Numbered from the stretch's first letter, positions 1 to 9,084 are shown. The stretch: DNA of 37,155 nucleotides from Pseudomonas sp. ISL-84 (GCA_018613035.1 JAGGRA010000042.1:1-37155), one strand, 5' to 3'. Notes: generated by a model from the letters alone, not told the origin. Translations and numbers: made by a program.

Positions 1-129
1 GCTCTGTTCCTCCCCGCGGGTTCGCTGCGTGACTGGAGCGGAAATCAACGGGCAAGCTTTAGAGTCCAAAACAACAAATTATTTGAAAAGAGCCTTTAGA
101 AGAAGAGCCTAAAATTTGCGAAAACAGCC
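1..129 (-). mobile_element. MITE-like repeat, copy 1 (internally deleted)
   Basis: The window opens with GCTCTGTT, the usual left end of the dispersed family, fused almost at once to the GC-rich core and to GGAGCGGAAATCAAC at 37-51. Near 85-94 is GAAAAGAGCC, and at 118-129 GCGAAAACAGCC, the right end also seen in the copies at 9134 and 36826. It stops just before the sigF terminator. The base before position 1 is not visible, so a target duplication cannot be tested. Strand is arbitrary: plus means the TTTCCGCTCC orientation. Confidence 0.65.
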
Positions 130-130
130 A

Positions 131-172
131 AAATAAAAGACCGAATGGATTTTACAAATCCATCCGGTCTTT
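131..172 (-). terminator. Terminator overlapping the 3' end of sigF
   Basis: A long near-perfect hairpin with AAAGACCG and CGGTCTTT at its outer ends, followed on the minus strand by TTTATTTT. The sigF stop codon (152-154) lies in the loop, so the last few codons of sigF form one arm. It ends the spoIIA operon. Confidence 0.85.
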
Positions 173-910
173 CATTTGCTGCAATATCTTTTTTTCGAGC
201 CGTGAAACCTGAACTTGGGAAATGCCAAGCCTGACTGCTACTTCAGACTGTGTCTGGTCTTTATAATAGCGTAAATAGACAATCAATCTTTCCCGCTCGT
301 CCAATTCACGTATCGCTTCCTTCAGAGCAATCTTATCAAACCATTTGCCTTCATTGCCATCGTCAATTTGGTCCAGGAGGGTAATTGGGTCTCCGTCATT
401 TTCATACACCGTTTCGTGAATGGATGAAGGGATCCGGCTTGCTTCCTGTGCCAGAATGATATCTTCAGGGGAAATCTCAAGATGCTCGGAAAGCTCAGTC
501 ACAGTTGGAATACGGCCAAGTGTTTTTGAAAGTTCATCCTTAGCCTTCCTGATTTTGTTGCCCATTTCCTTTAAAGAACGGCTCACCTTAACGGTTCCAT
601 CATCACGGATAAACCTTTGGATTTCTCCGATGATCATAGGGACTGCATAGGTTGAAAACTTTACGTCATAACTGAGATCAAATTTATCAACTGATTTTAA
701 TAAGCCAATACAGCCGATTTGGAAGAGATCGTCGGGTTCATAGCCTCTGTTTAAGAATCTCTGGACAACCGACCAGACAAGGCGCATATTTTTCTGGACA
801 ATCCGATCCCTCGCACCCTGATCCCCGCTTTGGCTTTGCTTTATAAGCTCCTTGACTTCATGGTCCTTTAAATAAGTTTGGCCCTTATCTGTTTTAACCT
901 CCACATCCAT
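152..910 (-). CDS. sigF: RNA polymerase sigma-F factor, forespore-specific
   Basis: Directs the first forespore transcription programme after asymmetric division. The 252-residue protein is close to B. subtilis SigF (255). Region 2 (about 35-105) contains DDLFQIGCIGLLKSVDKFD, the core-binding and -10 recognition part. Region 4 (about 215-245) carries the helix-turn-helix TQSEVAVRLGISQVQVSRLE. The start ATG has GGGAG seven bases upstream, and this ribosome site overlaps the spoIIAB stop codon, so translation is probably coupled. It is the last gene of spoIIAA-spoIIAB-sigF. In the known system SpoIIAB holds it inactive until SpoIIAA is dephosphorylated. Identification is essentially certain from sequence and gene order. 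Confidence 0.98.
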   Translation of the reverse strand: MDVEVKTDKGQTYLKDHEVKELIKQSQSGDQGARDRIVQKNMRLVWSVVQRFLNRGYEPDDLFQIGCIGLLKSVDKFDLSYDVKFSTYAVPMIIGEIQRFIRDDGTVKVSRSLKEMGNKIRKAKDELSKTLGRIPTVTELSEHLEISPEDIILAQEASRIPSSIHETVYENDGDPITLLDQIDDGNEGKWFDKIALKEAIRELDERERLIVYLRYYKDQTQSEVAVRLGISQVQVSRLEKKILQQMKDRMDL

Positions 911-922
911 AGCAAGACTCCC

Positions 923-1363
923 TTAATTGCATAGCATTTTACTATTTGATAAATGCTTCCTTAATCGGATCTCTGTGCCTATTCCCGGTTGCGAATTGAT
1001 TTCAATTTCATCCATGAAATTTTCCATAATTGTAAAGCCCATACCTGACCTTTCTAATTCAGGCTTTGTCGTAAACAGCGGCTGCCGGGCTTCCTCCACA
1101 TCCATAATTCCAAGCCCTTTATCCTTGATAGTCATATCAATGAAACCATCTTCAATTAGAACAGAAATATAAACAACTCCATTTGGATCATTTTCATAAC
1201 CGTGGATAATAGAGTTTGTTACAGCTTCAGATACGACTGTTTTGATTTCTGTTAATTCATCCATTGTTGGATCCAGCTGGGCAATAAATGCGGCAACTGT
1301 CACACGGGCAAAGGATTCATTTTGACTTAATGCACTGAATTCTAAATTCATAACATTTTTCAT
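923..1363 (-). CDS. spoIIAB: Anti-sigma-F factor / serine kinase SpoIIAB
   Basis: Binds and inhibits sigma-F, and phosphorylates SpoIIAA using ATP. At 146 residues it has the same length as B. subtilis SpoIIAB. The GHKL-type ATP fold is visible: the N-box [11 protein letters not shown], the G1 box DKGLGI and the G2 box [10 protein letters not shown]. The segment [19 protein letters not shown] is almost identical to the B. subtilis protein. The start lies three bases after the spoIIAA stop codon (TGA CCT ATG), and the upstream GGGGGTT inside the spoIIAA tail serves as ribosome site. This is tight operon coupling, as needed for fixed partner stoichiometry. Confidence 0.98.
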   Translation of the reverse strand: MKNVMNLEFSALSQNESFARVTVAAFIAQLDPTMDELTEIKTVVSEAVTNSIIHGYENDPNGVVYISVLIEDGFIDMTIKDKGLGIMDVEEARQPLFTTKPELERSGMGFTIMENFMDEIEINSQPGIGTEIRLRKHLSNSKMLCN

Positions 1364-1366
1364 AGG

Positions 1367-1717
1367 TCAGGCAACCCCCAATCTTTGCAAAGCATTTTCC
1401 TCGGTCGGCTCTAAACGGATAATCTTAAATAAGCCTGACATATCAAAAAGTCTTTGTACTGCAGGGGAAATCGCACATACAACCATTTCGCCATGTTTTT
1501 GCTTGATTTGCTTGTACCTGCCCAAAATAACGCCCAATCCCGAACTATCCATAAAAGAAAGATGTTCAAGGTTTAAAATAATATGATGGATATCATGATC
1601 TTCAATTGCTCTCGTCGCCTGTTCCCGCAGTTCATCTGCTGAATGATGGTCCAGCTCTCCACTTAGACGAATACATAAAACATCATGCTTTACTTCCAAA
1701 TTAATGTTAAGACTCAC
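1367..1717 (-). CDS. spoIIAA: Anti-sigma-F factor antagonist SpoIIAA (STAS domain)
   Basis: Dephosphorylated SpoIIAA displaces SpoIIAB from sigma-F in the forespore. One STAS domain fills the protein. The motif [20 protein letters not shown] contains the phosphorylatable serine of DSSG. A longer reading frame runs back to 1759, but I place the start at the GTG at 1717, because AAGGAGG lies eight bases upstream (1726-1732) and the resulting 116 residues match the 117 of B. subtilis, which starts MSLGID. It is first gene of the operon, preceded by a sigma-H-like promoter and a Spo0A box. Confidence 0.96.
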   Translation of the reverse strand: MSLNINLEVKHDVLCIRLSGELDHHSADELREQATRAIEDHDIHHIILNLEHLSFMDSSGLGVILGRYKQIKQKHGEMVVCAISPAVQRLFDMSGLFKIIRLEPTEENALQRLGVA

Positions 1718-1844
1718 TACTATAGCCTCCTTATCTGGTATCCTGCACTGAAAAAGCACATATTCCTTGCTTTTCGCTTTTTCCTGCCTGATAGACTGAA
1801 CCAGAATCAGAAAAAATTCCGGTCTCCGCCCTTATAGTGAGTCA

Positions 1845-1871
1845 ATTTCGATGCCTAACGTTTTATTTCCT
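1845..1871 (-). promoter_or_regulatory. Candidate sigma-H promoter of spoIIA
   Basis: On the minus strand AGGAAAT (1865-1871) fits the sigma-H -35 AGGAWWT, and CGAAAT (1845-1850) lies 14 bases downstream as a near match to the -10 HGAAT. The spoIIA operon is sigma-H and Spo0A dependent in B. subtilis. The leader would be about 120 bases. Confidence 0.5.
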
Positions 1872-1926
1872 TCCTGAAGACAAAACTAGTGTATATTCGC
1901 TAAAAATTGTTGTCATATGGTATCTT

Positions 1927-1933
1927 TTCGACA
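1927..1933 (-). promoter_or_regulatory. Spo0A box upstream of spoIIA
   Basis: The minus strand reads TGTCGAA, an exact 0A box, about 56 bases upstream of the candidate sigma-H -35. It agrees with phosphorylated Spo0A activating this operon. One 7-mer is weak evidence alone; position and gene context support it. Confidence 0.5.
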
Positions 1934-1959
1934 AGTTCTCAAAAAGGTACCCGCCTTAA

Positions 1960-3123
1960 CTATTCAGTTTTTGTTAACATGCCCATCGAGCGTTTGAATA
2001 GTGTCCACCAGCCTGCCTCCTTGTTGTCTTCCTTAGCAACAAGCGGGCTTTCCACCAATGTCTTGCCGTTCTTTTTCAAGGTTAAAGTGCCTATCTTATC
2101 GCCTTTTTGAATAGGCGCTTTAATATTTTTATCCAAGGTTACTTTTTGCTCAATATCCTCTATACCTTCGCCCTTTTTCGTTAATAGGGAAATCGGCTCG
2201 CTAGTCAGAGCTTCAACCTGTTTCTTCTCGCCTTTACTTACAGATACTTTTCCCAGGGCGTGATTTCTCTCGTACATCGGATGTGTCTTATATTGGCTGA
2301 AAGCATAGTCCAGCATCTTTGTAACTTGAGCATTGCGTTCCTTTGAGGTTGGAGCGCCGAATACCACTGTGATGACCCGCATTCCCTCTTTCTGCGCGGT
2401 CGCTGTAAGACAGTATTTTGCCTCCGATGTAAAACCTGTTTTCAGCCCGTCTACTCCCGGATAAAAGCGGACAAGTCTATTTGTATTGACAAGCCAGAAC
2501 TTTTTATCTGAATCCTCACGCAGATAAGCTTCATATGTGCCAGTGAACTTTGTAATATCTTCATATTTTAGAAGCTCTTTAGCCATCATGGCCATATCAT
2601 AGGCTGTACTGTAATGATCTTCTGCCGGAAGGCCTGTAGGATTCTGAAACTTCGTATTCTTAAGACCCAATTCCTTCGCCTTCTTATTCATCATTTCCAC
2701 AAAAGCTTCTTCTGAGCCAGCAATTCGCTCAGCCATGGCCACTGATGCATCATTGCCTGAACCAATTGCAATCCCCTGGAGCATCTGCTTGGTGGTCATT
2801 TCTTCACCAGGTTCAAGAAATATTTGCGAACCGCCCATTGATGCAGCATACTCGCTTGTTCGGATTTTCTCATCCCATGAGAGTTTACCTTCATCTATGG
2901 CTTCCATGATTAACAGCATTGTCATCACTTTTGTCATGCTGGCAGGAGGCAGCTGTTCCCCGCTGTTTTTTTCATATAAAATCGACCCGGTATCGCGTTC
3001 GATTAGTATTGCGGACTTCACATTATCCGCCAGATCTGCACCACTTTCCCTTGCAAATCCTGAAGGAACAAAGATTGTTGCCAATAAAAATGTTATTAAC
3101 ATTAATGAGACGATTCGATTCAT
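1960..3123 (-). CDS. dacF: D-alanyl-D-alanine carboxypeptidase DacF
   Basis: A penicillin-binding protein that trims D-Ala from peptidoglycan stem peptides during forespore development. The start is the ATG at 3123 with GGAGG nine bases upstream. The open frame continues back to 3219 but lacks a ribosome site there. The 387-residue protein begins with a signal peptide (about 1-25, ending near SGFA). It has the acyl-serine motif SMTK (Ser62, Lys65), SGN (122-124) and KTG (228-230), then a C-terminal beta domain. Lengths agree with B. subtilis DacF (389). It lies directly upstream of spoIIA and has its own sigma-F-type promoter; readthrough into spoIIAA is known in B. subtilis. Confidence 0.95.
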   Translation of the reverse strand: MNRIVSLMLITFLLATIFVPSGFARESGADLADNVKSAILIERDTGSILYEKNSGEQLPPASMTKVMTMLLIMEAIDEGKLSWDEKIRTSEYAASMGGSQIFLEPGEEMTTKQMLQGIAIGSGNDASVAMAERIAGSEEAFVEMMNKKAKELGLKNTKFQNPTGLPAEDHYSTAYDMAMMAKELLKYEDITKFTGTYEAYLREDSDKKFWLVNTNRLVRFYPGVDGLKTGFTSEAKYCLTATAQKEGMRVITVVFGAPTSKERNAQVTKMLDYAFSQYKTHPMYERNHALGKVSVSKGEKKQVEALTSEPISLLTKKGEGIEDIEQKVTLDKNIKAPIQKGDKIGTLTLKKNGKTLVESPLVAKEDNKEAGWWTLFKRSMGMLTKTE

Positions 3124-3152
3124 CACATAAAACCTCCATTCTTTATAGCCTC

Positions 3153-3181
3153 CATTTTTTCCATTTAAAGAAAATTTATAC
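3153..3181 (-). promoter_or_regulatory. Candidate sigma-F (or sigma-G) promoter of dacF
   Basis: The minus strand has GTATA (3177-3181) as -35 and GGAAAAAATG (3153-3162) as -10, an exact fit to GGNAANAHTR. The spacer of 14 is one base short of the usual 15. It lies 15 bases upstream of the dacF ribosome site. Confidence 0.55.
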
Positions 3182-3391
3182 AGCCTTAGGAGTCCAAAAA
3201 GAAAATAAAGAAAAATCATTCGCAGGTCATTTTGAGGATTGGAAATCAGAGGGATGTTAGGGGGACTAATTACTAAATTCTTTTATATGGTTAATTCATA
3301 CTGATGCAATGCCTTTTTCAAGAAACTTTTGGATTTTACTTCAGTCCCGGTTGCCTTGCAGCTTTAGTAGCCAAAAGAGAAATTTGCATAC

Positions 3392-3426
3392 AGAAAAAGC
3401 CGCCAGGCACAAGTTCTGGCGGCTTT
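3392..3426 (-). terminator. Terminator after pdp
   Basis: Stem GCCGCCAG / CTGGCGGC with loop near AACTTGTGC, followed on the minus strand by TTTTTCTG. It closes the deoB-pupG-pdp operon. The remaining 3182-3391 holds no feature that I can recognise. Confidence 0.85.
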
Positions 3427-3437
3427 CCTTTACTTGA

Positions 3438-4742
3438 TTATTGAGTAATTTCTTCATGAATTAGTACAGGAGCCGGTACTTTTCCACTTGAAATTGTAAT
3501 GTTTTCATAAAGCATGTTTCTTACTTCTTCTATATTTTCGAAGTTGCTGTAAATTGTAACAAGAGATTCGCCCTTGTTTACCTGGTCACCAATTTTCTTT
3601 CTTAAAACAAGGCCTACAGCTAGATCAATTTCTGATTCTTTTGTAGCTCTTCCCGCTCCCAAAAGCATCGCAGCAGTTCCAATTTCGTCCGCTACAATTT
3701 CAGATACATAGCCATCTTCTTTGGCTTCCAGTTCAAATGTATATTTTGACTGCGGCAATCTTTGGGGATCATCCACAACAGATGCATCTCCGCCCTGAGA
3801 ATTAAGGAATATTTTAAAAGTTTCTAACGCAGATCCATCTTTCATTGCATTTTCAAGCTTTTCACGTGCTTCTTTTAGAGAATCCGCTTTTTTCGCAAGG
3901 AAAACCATATGGCTGCCTAAGGTCAGGCAAAGCTCTGTCAAATCTTCAGGCCCCTCACCTTTAAGTGTATCAATCGCTTCCTTTACTTCGAGAGCGTTGC
4001 CAATCGCAAATCCTAACGGCTGGCTCATGTCGGATATAACTGCCATTGTGTTTCTCCCCACATTGTTCCCAATCCGCACCATTGCCTTTGCCAGTTCCCT
4101 GGAATCTTCGAGCGTTTTCATAAATGCGCCGGCGCCTGTTTTAACATCAAGTACAATGGCATCAGCACCTGCTGCAATTTTTTTGCTCATAATCGAGCTG
4201 GCAATTAGAGGTATACTATCCACTGTCGCTGTTACATCACGCAGTGCATAAAGCTTTTTGTCTGCAGGAGTCAAATTTCCGCTCTGACCAATGACAGCAA
4301 TCTTATTCTGGTTGACAAGCTTAATAAATTCATCATTCTCGATTTCCACATGGAAACCTTCAACAGATTCAAGTTTATCGATTGTTCCGCCAGTATGGCC
4401 AAGTCCGCGGCCAGACATTTTCGCAACGGGGACTCCGACTGCGGCTACAAGTGGACCAAGTACTAATGTGGTTGTATCGCCAACTCCGCCAGTGGAGTGC
4501 TTATCCACTTTAATTCCCTCTATTTTTGATAAATCGATCTGGTCCCCTGACTCTACCATAGCCATTGTCAGATCCGCTCTTTCATTTTCAGTCATTCCCT
4601 GAAAAAATATGGCCATTGTCAAGGCACTTACTTGGTAATCCGGAATTGATCCGTCTGTATATCCTTTAATGACGAATTGAATTTCTTCTGTCGATAACTC
4701 TTGTCCGTCCCTTTTCTTCTCAATAACATCGACCATTCTCAT
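3438..4742 (-). CDS. pdp: Pyrimidine-nucleoside phosphorylase
   Basis: Phosphorolysis of uridine, deoxyuridine and thymidine to free base and (deoxy)ribose-1-phosphate. At 434 residues it matches the family. The N-terminus [10 protein letters not shown] resembles the B. subtilis enzyme, and the thymidine/pyrimidine phosphorylase signature region [19 protein letters not shown] is intact, as are the phosphate-binding KHSTGGVGD segment and Lys/Ser of [18 protein letters not shown]. It is last in an operon after pupG (35-base gap). The ribosome site is weak (GTGGTG only), so translation may depend on coupling. DeoB downstream in the pathway converts the sugar phosphate. Confidence 0.95.
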   Translation of the reverse strand: MRMVDVIEKKRDGQELSTEEIQFVIKGYTDGSIPDYQVSALTMAIFFQGMTENERADLTMAMVESGDQIDLSKIEGIKVDKHSTGGVGDTTTLVLGPLVAAVGVPVAKMSGRGLGHTGGTIDKLESVEGFHVEIENDEFIKLVNQNKIAVIGQSGNLTPADKKLYALRDVTATVDSIPLIASSIMSKKIAAGADAIVLDVKTGAGAFMKTLEDSRELAKAMVRIGNNVGRNTMAVISDMSQPLGFAIGNALEVKEAIDTLKGEGPEDLTELCLTLGSHMVFLAKKADSLKEAREKLENAMKDGSALETFKIFLNSQGGDASVVDDPQRLPQSKYTFELEAKEDGYVSEIVADEIGTAAMLLGAGRATKESEIDLAVGLVLRKKIGDQVNKGESLVTIYSNFENIEEVRNMLYENITISSGKVPAPVLIHEEITQ

Positions 4743-4777
4743 AACTAAACACCACAGCTTTCATTTAATATCTGTTT

Positions 4778-5602
4778 TTACACACCAAGTTCTTTTACTA
4801 TTGCTTTTACATAACGAAGGAAATCTGCTTTAACTTTTTCAGTTGTTTCAATTACTTCTTCATGATTCAACGGCTGGTCAAGAATGCCGGCTGCCATATT
4901 TGAAATACAGGAGATTCCGAGTACTTCCATTCCTGAATGGCGTGCGACTATGACTTCCGGGACAGTTGACATCCCAACCGCATCCCCTCCCATTGTTCTA
5001 AGCATTCGTACCTCTGCAGGAGTTTCATAGGTTGGGCCAGTATTCCCAACATACACACCCTCCTGGATGTTAAGGTTAAGAGAATCTGCAATTCCTCTGG
5101 CAAGCTTTCTTAGCTCTTTGGAATATGCTGTAGACATATCAGGGAAACGCGGCCCCATACGTGAATCATTAGGCCCGATTAGCGGATTGCTGCCCATATT
5201 ATTGATATGGTCCGAGATTAGCATTAAATCACCAGGTGAAAAACTTTCATTTACTCCACCTGCTGCGTTAGTTACAATCAGTGTACTAACGCCCATTTCA
5301 TTCATTACACGGACAGGGAAAGTAACCTTGTCAAATGTATAGCCCTCATAATAATGGAATCGTCCTTGCATGGCTACCACTTCAATTCCATTTAAACGCC
5401 CGAACACAAGCTGGCCTGCATGCCCTTCAACTGTGGATACCGGAAAATCCGGTATATCGTTATATGGGATCTTAACTGAGTCTTCAATTTCATCTGCAAG
5501 TACTCCAAGCCCTGACCCTAAAATAAGTCCAATTCTTGGCTGGCTGGAATATTTGTCTTTAAGAAACTGGGCTGCATTTTGAATTTTACTATAATCCATC
5601 AT
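4778..5602 (-). CDS. pupG: Purine-nucleoside phosphorylase, trimeric type
   Basis: Cleaves (deoxy)guanosine and (deoxy)inosine with phosphate, releasing base and sugar-1-phosphate. The 274-residue protein has the PNP/MTAP signature: GLILGSGLG (phosphate site), VEGHAGQLVFG, the base-binding TNAAGG segment, and GPTYETPAEVRMLR, AVGMSTVPE. Two adjacent ATG codons could start it; GAGGAG lies five bases before the first and eight before the second. It follows deoB by 27 bases. In other Bacilli the gene is also called punA. Confidence 0.95.
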   Translation of the reverse strand: MMDYSKIQNAAQFLKDKYSSQPRIGLILGSGLGVLADEIEDSVKIPYNDIPDFPVSTVEGHAGQLVFGRLNGIEVVAMQGRFHYYEGYTFDKVTFPVRVMNEMGVSTLIVTNAAGGVNESFSPGDLMLISDHINNMGSNPLIGPNDSRMGPRFPDMSTAYSKELRKLARGIADSLNLNIQEGVYVGNTGPTYETPAEVRMLRTMGGDAVGMSTVPEVIVARHSGMEVLGISCISNMAAGILDQPLNHEEVIETTEKVKADFLRYVKAIVKELGV

Positions 5603-5629
5603 CGATTCTCCTCGTCTGCTTTTTTTCCA

Positions 5630-6814
5630 TTACTTTAATAGGTTCAAGAAACTTTTTCCATATTCTGGATTTTCCACATTAAAGTTTTCGGCAATTGTTG
5701 CCCCTATATCGGCAAATGTTTCGCTGATCGGAAGCTCTTTGCCTTCTTCCATGTCCTTTGCATATACAAGCAGCGGTACATATTCCCTTGTATGGTCTGT
5801 TCCATGGTGGACCGGATCATTTCCATGGTCTGCTGTAATCATCAATAAATCACCTTCCTGCATCTTTGCAAATACTTCAGGAAGACGGGCATCATACTCT
5901 TCCAGGGCTTTTCCGTAGCCCTCCGGATTGCGTCTATGCCCGAATAAAGCATCAAAATCAACCAGATTTAAGAAGCTCAAACCGGTAAATTCCTTATCGA
6001 ACGTTTCGATTATCTTATCCATGCCATCCATATTTGATGTCGTGCGGATTGCCTCGGTTACACCTTCGCCATCATAAATATCTGAAATCTTGCCAATTGC
6101 AACTACATCCAACCCGCTATCAGCCATTTCATTCATAACTGTACGATCAAACGGCTTTAACGCGTAATCATGGCGATTGGAGGTTCTTTGGAAATTGCCT
6201 GGCTCTCCAACGAAAGGCCTTGCAATGACACGGCCTACCATATATTTTTCATCCAATGTCAGTTCACGGGCAATTTTGCATATCTTATACTGTTCTTCAA
6301 TTGGAATAATCTCTTCATGAGCAGCAATTTGCAGAACTGAATCAGCAGAGGTATATACAATCAATGCCCCTGTTTTCATGTGCTCTTCTCCAAGCTCAAC
6401 CAGAATTTCTGTTCCGCTTGCAGGTTTATTGCCAATTATCTTTCTGCCTGTACGGGATTCAAGCTCGGAAATCAGTTCCGGAGGGAACCCGTCTGGAAAC
6501 ACTCTGAATGGAGTCTGGATATTCAAGCCCATAATCTCCCAGTGTCCAGTCATTGTGTCTTTTCCATTGGAAGCCTCCTGCATTTTCGTATAAAAAGCCA
6601 TTGGCTTATCGGCTTTTTTGATTCCCTTGATTTCCCGGATATTACTTAAGCCGAGCTTTCCCATGTTTGGCATATTTAAGCCATTCATTCTTTCTGCAAT
6701 ATGTCCAAGTGTATCGGCGCCTTTATCGCCGAATTTCTCGGCATCAGGCGCTTCCCCGATTCCAACTGAATCCATAACAATTAAAAATACGCGTTTATAT
6801 GTATATTTGGACAT
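5630..6814 (-). CDS. deoB: Phosphopentomutase
   Basis: Interconverts (deoxy)ribose-1-phosphate and -5-phosphate, feeding nucleoside sugars to central metabolism. It belongs to the alkaline-phosphatase superfamily. Manganese ligands are visible in [14 protein letters not shown] (Asp15) and [17 protein letters not shown], and the phosphothreonine region KDTMTGHWE (Thr87 by comparison with the Bacillus enzyme) is present. Length 394. AGGAGG lies seven bases before the ATG. It is first in deoB-pupG-pdp, an operon that encodes both base-releasing enzymes and the mutase acting on their shared product. Confidence 0.97.
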   Translation of the reverse strand: MSKYTYKRVFLIVMDSVGIGEAPDAEKFGDKGADTLGHIAERMNGLNMPNMGKLGLSNIREIKGIKKADKPMAFYTKMQEASNGKDTMTGHWEIMGLNIQTPFRVFPDGFPPELISELESRTGRKIIGNKPASGTEILVELGEEHMKTGALIVYTSADSVLQIAAHEEIIPIEEQYKICKIARELTLDEKYMVGRVIARPFVGEPGNFQRTSNRHDYALKPFDRTVMNEMADSGLDVVAIGKISDIYDGEGVTEAIRTTSNMDGMDKIIETFDKEFTGLSFLNLVDFDALFGHRRNPEGYGKALEEYDARLPEVFAKMQEGDLLMITADHGNDPVHHGTDHTREYVPLLVYAKDMEEGKELPISETFADIGATIAENFNVENPEYGKSFLNLLK

Positions 6815-6834
6815 CTAAAAACCTCCTAATTTTT

Positions 6835-6848
6835 TGAATACGGTTACA
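6835..6848. promoter_or_regulatory. Candidate catabolite-responsive element (cre) upstream of deoB
   Basis: TGAATACGGTTACA fits the CcpA consensus with one mismatch. It lies about eight bases upstream of the deoB ribosome site and downstream of a weak -10 (TACTAT on the minus strand near 6867-6872), so a roadblock type of repression would be expected. This is inferred from sequence only. Confidence 0.35.
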
Positions 6849-7010
6849 AAAAATCATATTCGTATAGTACCCTTTTTAGGTGCATTTAACACAGATTCCC
6901 TTGTTGTAATAAGTCTGTTCTACCAGTTCATTTACAGAAAGAGAATCCAGATTAGCACTTTTATTCGTCAGAAGTCTGACATCTATATTTTACATAATAT
7001 ACAGGTAATA

Positions 7011-7046
7011 AAACAAGAAAAAGCTGCCGTTTTTCGTGGCAGCTTT
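7011..7046 (-). terminator. Terminator after xerD
   Basis: AAGCTGCC / GGCAGCTT (7021-7028 and 7038-7045) followed by TTTCTTGTTT on the minus strand. The stretch 6873-7010 between it and the deoB promoter region shows nothing further. Confidence 0.85.
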
Positions 7047-7090
7047 ATGACATTTTACTTTTAGGCGTTTATTCTGTTCAAACTACCACT

Positions 7091-7984
7091 TTAAGCTCGT
7101 GGATGAAACTGGCTGTAAACATCCTTGAGCCGTGTTTTCGTTACATGTGTATAAATTTGAGTGGTAGAAATATCAGCATGTCCAAGCATCTCCTGGACTG
7201 CACGCAAATCGGCCCCGTTTTCAAGCAGATGTGTTGCAAATGAATGCCGCAATGTATGTGGAGTCAAGTCTTTTTCAATGCCTGCCTCCTGGGCAAGCCG
7301 CTTTAGGATCTTCCAAAAGCCCTGCCTTGAAAGGCGTTTACCATGATGGTTCAAGAATAACGCTTCGTCTTTATGCCTTTTGGAAACAAATTTTTCTCTT
7401 CCCTCATTTAGATACCTTTCAAGGGCTTCCGTTGCTGTTTTGCCGATCGGCACAATCCGCTCCTTATTGCCTTTGCCGATACATCTTACAAATCCCATTG
7501 TTAAATGAACATCTCCTATATCCAGGCCGATCAGCTCGCTGACACGAATCCCGGTGGCATATAACAGCTCAAGCATTGCTTTATCCCGCAAGCCATAATG
7601 GTCCTTTATCTCAGGAAATTCCAATAAAGTTTCAACCTCTTCCATATTTAGCACTTTTGGAAGCGACCGTTCCATTTGCGGCGATTCTAGATGGACGGAA
7701 GGATCATGGCCCACTGCTTTTTCACGCAGCAGGAATTGATGGAAGGCTCTTACCGAGGCTATGTGCCGGGCCAATGTTTTCGAAGATTTCCCCTGCTTTT
7801 TTAAAAAGCCAAGGAAATGGACAATCTGCACACGCTGTACATTCTCAAGGTTCGACAAGTTCTCTTCGGCCTTGAGATATTTCAAATAACTTTTTAAATC
7901 TCTCTCATAAGAAACAATCGTGTTCTTTGCAAGCCCTTTTTCTACAATTAAATAATGAATAAAATCTTTTAACTGATCGTTCAT
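7091..7984 (-). CDS. xerD: Site-specific tyrosine recombinase XerD
   Basis: Resolves chromosome dimers at dif together with XerC (CodV in Bacillus). The 297-residue protein has an N-terminal SAM-like DNA-binding domain (about 1-85) and a C-terminal catalytic domain. The catalytic residues are all visible: Arg147 in [10 protein letters not shown], Lys171 or Lys173 in the beta-hairpin, His243 and Arg246 in [12 protein letters not shown], His269 in [10 protein letters not shown], and the nucleophile Tyr278 in QIYTHV. In B. subtilis the gene is ripX, in the same place upstream of deoB. It starts nine bases after yqzK. Confidence 0.96.
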   Translation of the reverse strand: MNDQLKDFIHYLIVEKGLAKNTIVSYERDLKSYLKYLKAEENLSNLENVQRVQIVHFLGFLKKQGKSSKTLARHIASVRAFHQFLLREKAVGHDPSVHLESPQMERSLPKVLNMEEVETLLEFPEIKDHYGLRDKAMLELLYATGIRVSELIGLDIGDVHLTMGFVRCIGKGNKERIVPIGKTATEALERYLNEGREKFVSKRHKDEALFLNHHGKRLSRQGFWKILKRLAQEAGIEKDLTPHTLRHSFATHLLENGADLRAVQEMLGHADISTTQIYTHVTKTRLKDVYSQFHPRA

Positions 7985-7993
7985 ATAATTGCA

Positions 7994-8221
7994 TTACTCC
8001 CCATTTAAGTAGAAAAGAATTAACCGGTCCAGCCAGCTTGCACCTTGGTCCGTTCCGCTGGCCGAAACTTTAACAGCCGCTCCCTTTGGTTCGTCATAGC
8101 GGTGATAATCCTGGTATTCTTCGTTTAACCACATGATACCATAATAAAAAAGGATTGTGCATCCGGTAAAAAGGACAAACACTTTAATTGTTTGAAAAGC
8201 CAAACTAAGCCAGGATTTCAT
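7994..8221 (-). CDS. yqzK: YqzK family small membrane protein (DUF4227)
   Basis: A 75-residue protein with one membrane segment (about residues 10-30, IKVFVLFTGCTILFYYGIMW) followed by a short charged tail starting NEEYQDYHRYDEPKG. The open frame extends to 8281, but the ATG at 8221 has GGGGGAT upstream and gives the family length. It lies between fur and xerD as in B. subtilis. No function is established. Confidence 0.85.
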   Translation of the reverse strand: MKSWLSLAFQTIKVFVLFTGCTILFYYGIMWLNEEYQDYHRYDEPKGAAVKVSASGTDQGASWLDRLILFYLNGE

Positions 8222-8390
8222 TCTTTTATCCCCCAAAAACACATAATTGTAAGAAAAGCTAAAACTCCACTTTCCTATCATTTAATAAAAGGTATGCCAT
8301 TTTGGACAAGAATTATACCTGTTTCTGAATAATTGCTCTTTGCGCTGGGGATACTGCATTCGCGCTACTGCATGAGGAAATAAAGATGCA

Positions 8391-8427
8391 ATAAAAAAAA
8401 CCTTCTCTTAAATGAAAGAAAAGGTTT
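8391..8427 (-). terminator. Terminator after fur
   Basis: Minus strand AACCTTTTCTT pairs with AAGAGAAGGTT and is followed by TTTTTTTA. The 5' arm begins at the fur stop codon. The stretch 8222-8390 otherwise shows nothing. Confidence 0.85.
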
Positions 8428-8893
8428 AGTTTGCATCTGTTTCGTTATCTGTCTTTTTATCCTGGCAGCGGTAGCAGATGCCATGAAAAGTAAGGCGGTG
8501 ATCCTTTATTTTAAAGTTCCAGCGGCGCTCAACCACTTCCTCTACATCCTCCAGCAAGTCTTCCTGAATTTCATCAACAGCTCCACATTCAATACATACT
8601 AAGTGATGATGGAAATGGGCTGCCCCTTCCTGGCGCAGGTCATAGCGGGAAACTCCATCACCAAAGTTAATTTTATCAACAATTTTTAGTTCAGTTAGCA
8701 ATTCAAGTGTTCTATAAACAGTTGCCAAGCCTATCTCAGGCGATTTCTCTTTAACAAGGAGGTAGACATCTTCCGCACTTAAATGATCCTCTTCGTGTTC
8801 TAACAAGACGCGAACTGTTGCTTCTCGCTGTGGTGTTAGTTTATAGCTGGATGAATGCAACTGTTTTTTTATTCTCTCAATTCTGCTTTCCAT
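8426..8893 (-). CDS. fur: Ferric uptake regulator Fur
   Basis: Iron-responsive transcriptional repressor. The 155-residue protein has a winged helix (about 1-85, recognition segment IGLATVYRTLELL) and a metal-binding dimerisation half. The His-rich stretch HFHHHLVC (93-100) and two CXXC pairs, Cys100/Cys103 and Cys140/Cys143, form the regulatory and structural zinc sites. Position next to yqzK-xerD matches B. subtilis Fur rather than PerR or Zur, which map elsewhere. AGGGAGG is found a few bases before the ATG. Its promoter overlaps a Fur-family-like sequence. Confidence 0.95.
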   Translation of the reverse strand: MESRIERIKKQLHSSSYKLTPQREATVRVLLEHEEDHLSAEDVYLLVKEKSPEIGLATVYRTLELLTELKIVDKINFGDGVSRYDLRQEGAAHFHHHLVCIECGAVDEIQEDLLEDVEEVVERRWNFKIKDHRLTFHGICYRCQDKKTDNETDAN

Positions 8894-8926
8894 ACCGAAA
8901 GTCCCTCCCTCGCCACTAACATTCTC

Positions 8927-8954
8927 ATTATAACAGAAATGCTTTCTGATTCAA
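8927..8954 (-). promoter_or_regulatory. Sigma-A promoter of fur with an internal palindrome
   Basis: Minus strand TTGAAT (8949-8954), a 16-base spacer and TATAAT (8927-8932). The spacer is almost entirely the palindrome CAGAAA TGC TTTCTG (8934-8948). Across the -10, TTATAATGAGAATG resembles half of a Fur/PerR operator. Fur-family autoregulation is plausible but not proven. Confidence 0.5.
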
Positions 8955-9084
8955 AATAAAATTATTATAAATAACATTAAATAATTAATATTATTTAATA
9001 ACTATTATAAATTATTAGGCTGCGGATTAAAACCTTTTTATCTATACCCTAACTTGTATCTTATTATCCTTGTATTTGCACAAA
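8955..9084. other. AT-rich tract between fur and the spoIIM terminator
   Basis: Positions 8955-9020 are almost pure A+T and contain overlapping dyads, for example AAATAAT and ATTATTT arms separated by TAAT. No operator could be assigned and no gene is seen. It may act as an upstream element or bend for the fur promoter. Confidence 0.4.

Noticed and set aside
7231..7875. Plus-strand frames of about 100 residues opposite xerD
   Set aside because: Antisense shadows of a conserved gene, without ribosome sites.
8955..9020. PerR or Fur box in the AT-rich tract
   Set aside because: Best alignments reach only about 8 of 14 positions, which is expected by chance in such AT-rich DNA.
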